A program made the position numbers and the translations under genes. Of a stretch of 64,000 bases of DNA, positions 54,001 to 64,000 are shown piece by piece. Each line of letters starts with the position of its first letter. Position 1 is the stretch's first letter. Under the pieces are notes generated by a model. The model saw only the letters and a list, made by a program, of their open reading frames with translations. It searched no databases and was not told where the DNA came from. The stretch spans positions 1,423,836-1,487,835 of the forward strand of contig NW_002060949.1 of the NCBI RefSeq assembly GCF_000150275.1, read 5' to 3'. Source of the stretch: Trichoplax adhaerens (taxonomy: Eukaryota > Placozoa > Uniplacotomia > Trichoplacea > Trichoplacidae).

Positions 54001-57000
54001 AGAATTTCTTTACAGATATATAAGAAGTTATATTAGTCATACGATTTTAGAATACAAATCACAAAATGTAAGATTCTAGCTCACGGAGGTGACGGTCTCG
54101 CTGATGGCTGTAAATTCTTCTTCGATGATAAATTAAACGATTTTCCGTTATTCTCTTTGAATGTGGCCAAATGTTCAGTTAGTGAATGTACCTTGCTGGA
54201 CTTTGGTGTTGCATTAGTAACATTGGAGGCAATTCCAACGGTATCTGTAAAAGATATGCAATTATTACTGTAAGTGACAGATAATTGTTTTATCGATATT
54301 AATTACTAGGATAGATAAGTGCAATTTGAAAGTATATAGTTTAGAAATTAACAAAAACTTTTCAAATTTCTATTTTATCTATTCACTAATATTTCTAACG
54401 TTAAACTCTAAGATTCACTTTGGTAGGGCAGGAGTTCTCTAATACTCGCCTTCCTGAGGAAAAGAACGCTTCTGCATGACTTTGTCGTCAGGAGAGGGCA
54501 AGTTAAAATCAAAGGCTTTAATTTTGTGATTACGAATTTGTGCAAGACTAGATATCTGCGTTTTAACCAAGACTAGAATACTGTTTTTACTAGAAATTAA
54601 ACTGGCAAACATCGATGGTTTGGCCAATTTCAATATTTCTTGTTTTTCACTGGATTCTGCAGTCTCCAATGTTTTGTCCAAATCATGAAAGTCTCCGATT
54701 TCAGATTGCATTACATCGTTCCATTTACGTGTCATTTCATCGATTGCATCATTAGACTGATTTAAAATTTGAGAACTACTAGAAGCCTTTGTGGCACTTA
54801 TTATTACTAGATTCTCATCTTGATTCTTAATTAACGACTCCTTCTGGAAAGCTATATTACTATCGATACAGGAGGACAAAATATCGTTTAAGTTAATATT
54901 AAGATTATCCCATGGCGACTGCTGGTTAATAGTGGTGCCTTCACTATTAACTAATGACTTCAAATCAACAAAATTTTCAAATATAAGGGAATTATTACTA
55001 TCACCGATTTGACGTATTGGTGATAATTGTAATTCAGTGTCTACATTTTCTGACAGACAAGATAATTCAGCTAATGCTGATAATGGTACATTAAGGTCAT
55101 TTTCAAGTTCAGTACTAAATATGGAATTTTGAGTATTAGCAATGGGCGATAAGTTTTCCAGCGTGATTGATGGATAGTTATCTAATCGATTTGCACCATC
55201 CGATACCAACTGGGTATTGCCTGCGTTATGGTACGTAAAATTTAATTGTTCATTATCTTTGGTGTGACGATCTGTAATTTTATGGTAATGAAAGTGCAAT
55301 TAGAAGCGTAGAATACTCATGCCCTGTAGTATGCAATGGTACTGTATTGCCGTATAAGTGTTTACTTTTCTGCATTTAATTAAAATTACTTTAAGGGGTC
55401 ATACACTTCAGTGTAAATGTTTACGAAAATAACATCACAAACTACAACATTTAATACTATATTTTAGTCATCGGCTCTATCACTTCAATAGTTAACGAAT
55501 GCAATAAAGGTACAAATGGATACATGAAAAAGCGAAAGCCGAAGTAATTGTACAGTAGTTATCTCATCAAATTATACCAATTGGCCTACAAACGATTGTA
55601 TCCATCGCTAAATTATTTGCTGTTAATATTTATACATCTTACCCGAGCTTAATCCAAAATTTTGCGCGTCTGCTTTATCTAAGCCTACAAGCAAAACATT
55701 CGAATATTGGATAACATTATAACAACAAAGGCACCGATATTCAATGCGCAGGTTTGCAAATTAAACTGCGCCAAAGGGTCTAATATCGAATTCTAAAACT
55801 AGATCTTAATCTTTAAATTGTATAATCCTTGACAGCATTGTCTGCATCACAAAACCCAATATTACTTACCTGAAATATCTGTAAAGTTTGGTTCTGTCGC
55901 TTCACCTGGTTAAGAAAGATTATACCATATTGACAAGTAAGATTAAATATATGCGACAATTTACATTCAGCAAGTTTATGCATCTTATATTATACAATAT
56001 ATCAGTCGAACTAGATGTTGCCAGTACTATACACACCTTCTGTCGAAAGGAGCCTATTCAATGCGGCTTCTACATTAAAATTCTCATTAATGACTACATT
56101 CACAACTCTCTTTTCGGAGATATCACCCATTATCGAGCGTATTTGATCCATGCATGCAAAAAGTTTTACTATCAAAACAGTTAAAAATTGTAGGGTAATT
56201 AGCGCAGTAGCTTCATTCGCATTATAGTCTATTGATACAATGTTCTATTCAACTCTAGATTTATTTATATGTTAGTACTTTTTTATTTGATGAAATTTTA
56301 TAGTTTAATGCAACTAATTAAGGTGATACAGTAGAAACACATGATATATCTTTCAGACACAGCAGTTTATTATATCGTGTTGCTGAAAGACGGAATGCTT
56401 ACGATATTCTTACTTTTGTTATCAGGAGATAATTTCAGGCGGCTATAATCGATAGAATCATCTAATAAAGATTCATCTTCATCTTCGTCAACTTTGTCTT
56501 TTTCTGCCGATTTTGTAATGTATTCACTAAGAAAATTAGACTGGTTCCCTCTTGATCTTGAATATATAAACTCCGCTTCTATAATAGTATTTTTTATAAC
56601 AAAATGTACACGTCATAGCAAATGTTAGTGAAATACCAAATTTAGTTCAATTACTTAATCCTATTTTAAAAACAATTATGAGTAGCAACTTGTAGCTATA
56701 ACGTACTGTACAGGCTAAGTGTGAGACCGTGAGTACTTTGCTGTACTGTATATCAAGAAGCCGTTAACGAAAACTTAGCTGATATATATAGACAATAGAC
56801 TCATTCCTGATACTAGAGGTTACCGATATAGTCCTTCAGTTAGTGTTTAGCGCAATATTATTGCGATATAGAAACAAAACTGCACTGTTCATCTTTGAAC
56901 TTGAATAAATTACAGGTCTGGGCATGCTATAACGTATTGCTATTGTACCGTATCTATCAAGGAGTACTAATATAGAGAAAAAAATTTACCGTATACATAT

Positions 57001-57230
57001 GAGCTAAAGATATTAATTTACTGTTGTACTCAACTTTCACTACTGTAATCACTTCATTAATATAGTCATTGCAACGTTTATATCTATCGATATGACGGAA
57101 TTCTCGACATAGTTTAACAAAGTTAAGAAAGTAACTTGCCTAAACTCGATGACAGCATACTATCTTCTTCCATAGATCTACCATAGACGTCGTCAGTGCA
57201 TTCTATAAATTCATATTTGTAACATTTTTT
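51064..57230 (-). CDS. HBS1L: HBS1L ribosome-rescue GTPase (long splice form), start unresolved
   Basis: Exons: from about 57230 to 57140 (GC donor), 56578-56414, 56168-56037, 55905-55870, 55684-55643, then 54244-54085, 54007-53920, 53854-53785, 53694-53613, 53445-53362, 53290-53173, 53073-52927, 52828-52754, 52572-52455, 52330-52262, 52185-52081, 52018-51928, 51803-51695, 51601-51501 and 51387-51243, with a tentative 9-base last exon 51072-51064. About 675 residues. It is an eRF3/eEF1A-type GTPase that partners Pelota to release stalled ribosomes. The N-terminus has DDVYG and AEFIYSRS, then the HBS1_N helical domain ([15 protein letters not shown]). The G domain has GHVDAGKST (G1), RGITID (G2), DAPGHKD (G3) and NKLD (G4), with [16 protein letters not shown] in switch I. 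The two beta-barrels follow: [34 protein letters not shown] and [16 protein letters not shown]. The start codon was not found; an extra 5' exon is likely. Confidence 0.93.
53446..53612 (-). other. Candidate U12-type intron in HBS1L
   Basis: No GT donor follows the MHK codons where HBS1 proteins continue with Tyr-Glu. The exon instead runs into ATATCCCC, close to the U12 donor ATATCCTT. A TTTCTTTAAC branch-point match (53456-53465) lies about 11 bases before the next exon, at the spacing typical of the minor spliceosome. The 3' end reads ...CCGTAA|G (or ...GTAAG|). Phase closes only with this junction. Confidence 0.6.
54439..55271 (-). CDS. HBS1L: SKI7-like alternative terminal exon of HBS1L (short splice form)
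   Basis: A single exon encoding 276 residues and its own stop codon, lying between the shared 5' exons (last donor at 55643) and the GTPase exons (first acceptor at 54244). Its acceptor (aaattacag) leaves AT as the first two coding bases, exactly as the acceptor at 54244 does. Either exon therefore completes the same split codon. The short form is about 427 residues and lacks the GTPase. Its end reads [15 protein letters not shown] recall a similar FDF/SPDD exosome-binding motif in human HBS1LV3 and MPP6. Upstream, KPSMFASLI fits the RxxxFxxxL-type motif with conservative changes. Role by analogy: bridging the cytoplasmic RNA exosome and the SKI complex. The Asn/Ser/Asp-rich middle looks disordered. 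The motif comparison is from memory. Confidence 0.8.
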
Positions 57231-60200
57231 AACGGCAATACGTATTTTGTTTAAGATACCATAAATATCGCTTAGGTCGTATTTTAGCCAAATTGTTTAA
57301 GGTTATTAAGTTAAGTTAAAAGTTTAATGCATTCTACACGTTATTACGAATATATTTTAGTAAGTAATACTATTACAAATTGACATGGTTTGATTTGGAA
57401 TCAGTGCTGATGAGAAATTGATTGCCAACTATCTTAGATCATGACATAAAATAATACGAGATAGACATACAGTATAACTATTTGTTAAAGAGGATATATT
57501 TCCATTTATTCATTTAGCCAGGTATAAAGGGAAACGCATGTTTCAGTTGATAGACGTTATATCCTAGTTGATACACTATTGTATTTTATACATTGGACCA
57601 CCCTAGCGCACGACGGTGGTGACTAGTGGCTGCATACAGCAACGTACTTCTACGTATGATCTATTTCAATATCCTAGCGATTAACAACTCGCTCACTCTC
57701 TAGACAGCTACTTATTGCGTGATGAAATCCATAGTCATGATAAATTACTATACCTGATGTTCTATAATTATTATGATTATGCATCTATCCTGGCCTGGCA
57801 ATAAAAGGTGTAAACGACTACCACATTACGAATCAAAAGAGCAAAATAAGACAGTGTACAATCCTCTGTGGTCGTATCTTACCATCTTCATAGTGCATAT
57901 TGCGAACTGCCCTATGTCTAGCCATGGTGATGTTCCTCTTGTATTGAACTATTTCTCGTATGATAGCGTCTCCAACGTTTTGCAAACTAACATCAGCACC
58001 TGTGATAGCTGTTATTCTACTTCATCTATACTGTCAATCTCTTCTAATGACACAGATAGATGCTATAATACTATATACTATTAATTCCTACCAATGGGAT
58101 ATTACAACACTCTATCCACTGGCACAGGAAGACACTTTTTCTTGGGAAAGAACAAATCTCATGGTATACAGTATTCTGATTATTGATCACTAACTACTGT
58201 AGTGTATCATTAAGGCTTACTAAAGTACTTTTCAATACTGCTAACTAGGCACATCAACTATCCAATATCTCCTTTGAAATCAAATCCATTAATGGCAGAA
58301 AAAATCCACTTCGTCCTTGTGGTCTATGCTCAGGCCAGGCTAGTACAGGATGGCTAATTTTCCGTACAACATGTACAGTATGGGCAAATGATTACTGAGT
58401 GATACAATAATGCTTGCAACCAGTCTATTTATAGTAGACCACGACCGTGGGCTAGTGAGGCGCCTGTGGTTGACGCCAGCTCGATTGTACTGCGACGAGA
58501 CCGTGACGTTGGACTTGTTTAGTGGAAATGTCTTATACAGGACACAGTCAGTATCACGCGCTAATAGGAATAGACCTCTGTTTTTGATCATGTCTGGGTA
58601 ACATCCCTCAAAGTACAGTACAGTGAGGCGCGTTCAGATCAGAATACAGAGTACTGTGCCATTCTGTACTGTAGACTGTAACTGGGTAAACGTCAGTTGC
58701 TTCCAGCTGCATCACATATACAACATATACTGGGCATGAGCAGTAAAAGTCACGGCTATGACTATCCACCGCAGTCATTTGTACTGTATTGCAAAATGAA
58801 GAGGATATAGCACCAAAATTGCTATCCTAAATGGTAGTGAGAAATGACTGATTATTGGTATAGGGTTGTAAGAGTATTTCTACATAAAAATGTAGCCGTA
58901 AATCAAGTAAAAATCCTGTAAAATAACCAAACAGTGGTATAAGGAATCACGATCACTTTTGAACTTCTAACCAATATCGACTGTGCCTAGCTATCTGGTC
59001 ATGGCCTATACTGTATTATACAAGTATACTACGGTCATTTCAATTTCGTAGGCAGCTAAATATATCCCTGTTAGTAAAAGGTATAAGTACAGTCGGTACA
59101 CGCCAAGTATAACTAGCCAGGGATCGACTAGTATAATAAAAAAATACAAAACTACGCTATTACTTTAATGTAATGATAATAATGATGGGAATATTAATAT
59201 ACATGTACTGTACAGTGAACTGGAATTACTGTACTGAACACGCGAAGTAGTATAGTGGATACTTAGTAAATTACGTATCATTTCAATTTAACTATGCACT
59301 ATAGATACTATCGATAAATATCAGTAAATTACATGTCATTTTATTTATTTTAACTTCACTTGCGAAACCGCATATTTCTTCTATTTTGCAACAAATATGG
59401 CCAAAAGACGCATATGTAACGTATCCGTGCATATAGTAGTAACATGACTACATAAAAAGAATAATATCCGTGTCTATAGTATTTCACGATTAAAGATTGC
59501 AAATTTAGAGCACAGTACAGCACAGTATATTACGTAGATTGCATATACTGTACAGTACAAGGCACGCTGCAATACTAACCAAATGCAAGATTGTAGGCAA
59601 GCGCGCTTGTACAAAGTCAGTAGAAGAATAGTCGCATTTTTATCACCACTAGATTTCTCTTTGAATCTTGCGTCAAGAGTTTTCCATTGAAAACTGAAAA
59701 TAGCATTCCGCAATAATGTATAAATTCCTACAAGTTTAACTAGCAATTTCAACACCAATAAATTACACGACTATTTTTACACCTATTAAATCCAAAATAA
59801 CTATTTTCATTTATCAATTTGTTGTACTGTACAAGTGTTTTAATATACATAAAAAAGTGAAATAGAATTAACTTCAAGCAAAGTTTGGCTATTCTAACTA
59901 GGAATATCATATGGTGAATATACATATATAATATACGTATATGCGTCGTGTACAATACCTACAGTATATGTATACTGCATATAACAGTGTACAGCATTTG
60001 GGCTGCCTATGCCGTACAAATTCATTTGCCAATACAACACCTGCAATGTTCGCAATAATTTACATTGTACAGTTTAAATTTGTAAAGTAATTCAAGTAGT
60101 GTAGGTAAGAATTGTGTAGTACACCAGTCGCTATTCATAAAGTCGGATATTTTTTAAGGATTAAGAATTCCCCTTTCCTATTACAATGCTATTATGTATC

Positions 60201-60900
60201 AGTAAATATGCTATCACAATTACTATTGTTGAAACTATAATTGCAACATCAGAAAACCTTGCAGCATTGAGTCTTATTTGTAATAATAAAACAAAACATA
60301 CGTCATTTAATAGTGTACAAATTTTAAGGACGAGAGGCAAATTTTGAATTATTTAAATCAAATTATACATAAAGAGAAAATTTTAAAATAATATAAAAAT
60401 GAGGCATTGAAAAGTCATCATCTCGTCGAAATGTTAATATGCGCATGTTGTAAGTATTGTATAATTGTATAAAAATATCCGATGATTTAGTGCAGTAATA
60501 TTAATATTGATTCGATTAGCATCCATAGATCCTTGACAAAGCACTATCTATATGATTTGTGATTAACATAAATTTAATGCGAGAAATCAAAAAAAAACTT
60601 TATACAGAATTTCATACAGTAATACGTAGTTGGAGAATAAAATTTCAAATTAACCGTCAAAAGCTACCCTTCGCATGGCAGTTAAACTTTCTCTTTTTAT
60701 CTAACAGAAAAATATTAAAATTGCATCATTACTTTGTTAGACAATTTGGCGATTAATAGCACCTTGATAGAACTAATAGAAGGACTAATACTTATAGCCA
60801 GTTATTACACAACATGCATATTACTGCCGTGTTTTATACTAAACTGACTTGTACACTTACGTGTTAAATATTTTACCCATCTAGGTCTTGAAAATGAAAT
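57231..60900. other. Intergenic, scattered TACTG motifs, no supported gene
   Basis: This stretch should hold the 5' end and promoter of HBS1L. On the minus strand, 57330-57230 is open in the HBS1 frame but has no ATG and no clear acceptor. Plus-strand frames at 57773-58084, 57960-58193, 58410-58601 and 60559-60756 and minus-strand frames at 58340-58591, 59474-59758 and 59749-59955 have no family features. Short TACTG/CAGTA clusters occur at 58613-58680, 59205-59235, 59510-59560 and 59955-60000. Confidence 0.45.
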
Positions 60901-63900
60901 TCAAGCTTGCAAATTAGGTTCTTTCAATTTTTCCGCAATATGTTGCGCAACTTTTTCTCTATCGTCCTTTAATTAATAACATCACAATAATTCTTATAAA
61001 CAAATTTTGCAAAATAGGCTCACATACCAGGGCCTAGAGGTTACTAAGAGCATAAAGTAACCATAGCAAGTTAATACTCCCTAATTTGGCATATACTAAC
61101 CTGCTTTATAAATCCATATAGAACTAATTCTTCCGCTAGTTTTGATAAATCTTCGTCTGTGTTTAATATATATTATATATTATTATTAGTGTAGGGTTTG
61201 CAATTCGAATTTAACAAATAATATGTAGCAAATAGAGTATTTATTTGTATATCCAATGACTCAACTAATCTTCCATGACGCAAATTAAATGTTGAAATTC
61301 ATTTTATTGTAAAGAAATAAAATTATTTAAAATATAGCGTAGGATTTCTCTTACTAACCTAATGATACATCACACGATAATTCCCTATTGATTTCATTTT
61401 CCATTTTAAGGGTGATCACAAGCTAATATATACGATCAAAAATTGTTATTTGATAAGAAAGAAAATTTCATTGATCAAAATTTTGGGCATAGTTTACTTA
61501 CATGTCTTTTGACTTCATCATCTTCGACGGCACGAATTGTACAATTAACAGATAATACTGATTTAGTCTCCTTACTATAGTGCTCACTATCAATTGATGG
61601 ATCATCTTTCGTCTTATCATCGGAGTCATCGCTGCTCGAAAGTAGAAACGGGTGTACTATATTTGAAAGGGTACATTAAATTATATAAACTATACTAGTT
61701 ACCACGTTACTAACCGTACTAAATCTTCATCCTTATAAACGGAAGTTAATGGATACAAGCCGCTCCTAATTATGATTGTCACCATTTGTAAATACTTCTT
61801 TGTTATAATTTAAAATCATATAACCAACCTCACTTCCTCTATATATTTTTCTAAATCAAGAGCTGGGGGCCCACTCGCATAACTATTCAAAATAGAGCAC
61901 TTATATATTAACATTTCTAGTACTTGTATTATTTTTGTACTGAATATCAACTACAAAAAATGATTACCCAAAATGAAATGGTTCGTCACTGCTTTTATAA
62001 GAAATATCTGCGGCAATTCCTTCCATTTGTGATAGAATAGCTAATGGAATACTATTCGAGTCTTCAGGTATTGCAACTAGATAATTTTCGATTAAAATGC
62101 AATTCCTTTTATGAAATGCTAACATAAATAAGATATTCAACCTCGACGAGTTAAGTACTTTCTGACTTTAACAATCTTTAAAGTTATCAATAAATATTAA
62201 ATAAAGTGCGCAACCAACCTTCTTTATCGACTATAGTATGCGCAGCTTGTAATTTTAAACTATGTACCTAGGTAATTTAATCACACGCCAAGGTTAGTAC
62301 AAATTATGCTACGATATTTTGTAATTTAAATACGAAGTGAAGTAACCTCAAAAAGAAATTTATCTAAAAGTAGCTCCTTAGCTGAAGGTCTCATTTCAGG
62401 CTTCTCCTGAAGACATCTTTGCAAAAATTTCTACGACGTATCATTAATACGACCGAGTTAAAACTTTCATTTAAGTTATCACAGCGTAAAATGTTTGTTT
62501 GTTATACGTCTTAGTTCTTACCAGTAAGTCAGTATTTTCTAGTGATTCAAGAGAGTTTTGGATAGATCCTCTATTCCAATAATTCATTGAAGGAGAAGGT
62601 TTTTTTCCACTTTTAGTATCAAAAAATTGCGTTGCAATCTAGTAACATATATAACCCGATATGTTAGATAAACTATACAGATAATGCTTATAAAATTAAA
62701 TTCGGTTACAGTTGTCTTATTGACAGCCTAGTCAGGATACGTAATTAAATAATACTAAGAAAACTTACCTCTAGGGCACAGATACCGAATGCATAAATGT
62801 CCACAGAAGTCGTTAAGATAGCTTCTTTGATGTCTGTGTATTATATTTGAAAGATTAAATTGCATATCGAGACTAGTAATTCGTCTAACAACTCTACTTT
62901 TATATAATTGTAGTTATAAATTACCATATTCTGGTGCTGCAGTAAACAAATTTTGCAGTTCCGATGGGGACCTAGATTTTGCATGGTAACTGATAGCTTC
63001 CGGGATCACTACAAAAATGTTATGTAATAGTTTTTTTTGCCGGTGTTTTAATCACCTAGATGTTAAGAAAGTCGATAATAATTCAAATTCAGCATTTACT
63101 TACCAGACCCAATCTTGATCAAGCCGTTGTGTTGAATATAGATCGTATCTAAGCTAAGATTTCCATGGATAATTGGTGGAGTGAATGACGCTAGATGGCT
63201 AAAGTTTTAAATAAAAATGGCAAGGAATCATAAATATTGGCGATAGTCTCATCAAAACCTACTTACTTATTGTGTCATATGTATTCATATTATCTGGTAG
63301 TTATCTAGTGAAGCAATATTGCTTTACAAAATTTAGATATAGAGACATACTCTAAGGCAGAAAGAATTTGTCGACACCAACGCTTAAATAACTGCGATAT
63401 AATAATATAAAAAATTAAATTAATTAGAGATTGCGTTTCTCTAGTAAAACCATCAATTGTGACTAATAAATATCCTAGATGTTACGCACCTTTTCCTGTA
63501 AAAGTCCTTTTTGGTTCTTCTTCGTTTTCTTTAAAAATTGCTTTAGAGAACCAGACGTCATGTATTCCGTAATAAACGTTATCTATTATAGAAGCAGACA
63601 TGAAAGAATTTATACGAATGATTAATTTCGAAATTTCGGCCGGTAAATTTAATTGTGCTTTAGAAACTAATTTATATGAATATCATAACTAAGACTTACA
63701 CGAGCTTTCTTTTTCACTTCATCATTATGCGTCCAATAATGATAGAACTCAACAATATTGTTGTGCTAAATTCATTAATATTAGTCAAGTAAAAAATTTC
63801 TGATCAGTTTACCCTAGCTACAATTTCATACTGGTCAAAACATGATAATTTATAATTTAATAATCTAGTATAGTTTGTTATTTATGCAAAATGACAATTT

Positions 63901-63968
63901 AACTATAGCAATGTTAAGAAGACATACATTACCTCTAGTTTAGTTAGGCTGTCGAAGAATTTTATCAT
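60901..63968 (-). CDS. NRBP1: NRBP-type pseudokinase, 17 exons, 5' end beyond the window
   Basis: Exons: 63968-63933, 63765-63700, 63582-63490, 63391-63351, 63198-63104, 63008-62925, 62833-62769, 62638-62522, 62430-62347, 62267-62219, 62076-61968, 61882-61829, 61765-61715, 61634-61502, 61422-61359, 61156-61101 and 60966-60901. All phases close (420 residues here). Recognisable NRBP segments in order: FITEYMTSGSLKQFLKKTKK, RWCRQILSAL, PPIIHGNLSLDTI, IQHNGLIKIGS, APEYG, VDIYAFGICALE, a degenerate Arg-helix LQEKPEMRPSAKELL, HSLKLQAAHTIV, SGLYPLTS, and a C-terminal LKMENEINRELSCD/LAEELVLYGFI domain. The catalytic HRD is HGN and DFG is absent, as in vertebrate NRBP1/2, so it should not be an active kinase. 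Family knowledge: an adaptor tied to Rac3, TSC22/WNK and Elongin B/C. The N-lobe exons lie upstream of base 64000. Confidence 0.93.
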
Positions 63969-64000
63969 CTTTTTGTTGGATTAAAAATAAGTCATAGTTA

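Noticed and set aside
57773-60756. Several 60-100-codon frames between HBS1L and NRBP
   Set aside because: No homology, no consistent splice sites and mutually overlapping frames. They are expected at this length in long intergenic DNA.

Overview
The window is nuclear DNA of an early-branching animal. It is strongly AT-rich. Its genes are broken by many short GT-AG introns, and it carries metazoan families (ASXL, XK-related, NRBP, multi-Tudor, COX6C, HBS1L/SKI7). There is no operon, bacterial RBS, plasmid, phage or CRISPR structure. Compact intron-rich genes and very old intron positions would fit a sponge or placozoan, but the species cannot be fixed from this sequence. I assembled exons by hand from splice sites, reading phase and family alignment. 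Most gene models close in phase from end to end. Two lack their 5' end, and a third has an unresolved start.

Layout. 566-3227 (-): ASXL-like Polycomb cofactor, 9 exons. 3228-11154: mostly non-coding, with a 20-bp satellite and TACTG/CAGTA pentanucleotide arrays. 11155-14942 (+) and 19308-22553 (-): two convergent UDP-glucose 4-epimerase (GALE) paralogues with identical intron architecture, flanking a COX6C-like gene (17646-17852, -). 24270-26349 (-): a protein of at least 602 residues that I do not recognise. 27408-28930: nested tandem repeats. 30330-33584 and 40507-43752 (both -): two cytosolic HSP70 genes encoding the same protein, each with eight introns and a heat-shock element, on either side of an XK-related scramblase-family gene (35418-37956, +). 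45202-46013: 96-bp and 107-bp tandem repeats. 46270-50091 (+): a four-Tudor protein. 51064-57140 and beyond (-): HBS1L, with an alternative SKI7-like terminal exon. 60901-63968 (-, 5' end off the window): NRBP-type pseudokinase.

The genes do not form a pathway. HBS1L/SKI7 belongs to ribosome rescue and cytoplasmic RNA decay, HSP70 to protein folding, GALE to galactose and UDP-sugar metabolism, COX6C to respiration, ASXL and NRBP to chromatin and signalling, the Tudor protein probably to germline RNP, and the XK-related protein to membrane lipid handling. The strongest points for a second look are: the phase-matched choice between HBS1 and SKI7 exons; a probable U12-type intron inside the HBS1 GTPase domain; the HSP70 pair whose homology stops at the stop codon; the unrecognised 602-residue protein; and the strand-switching TACTG arrays. 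I saw no clearly novel multi-gene system.
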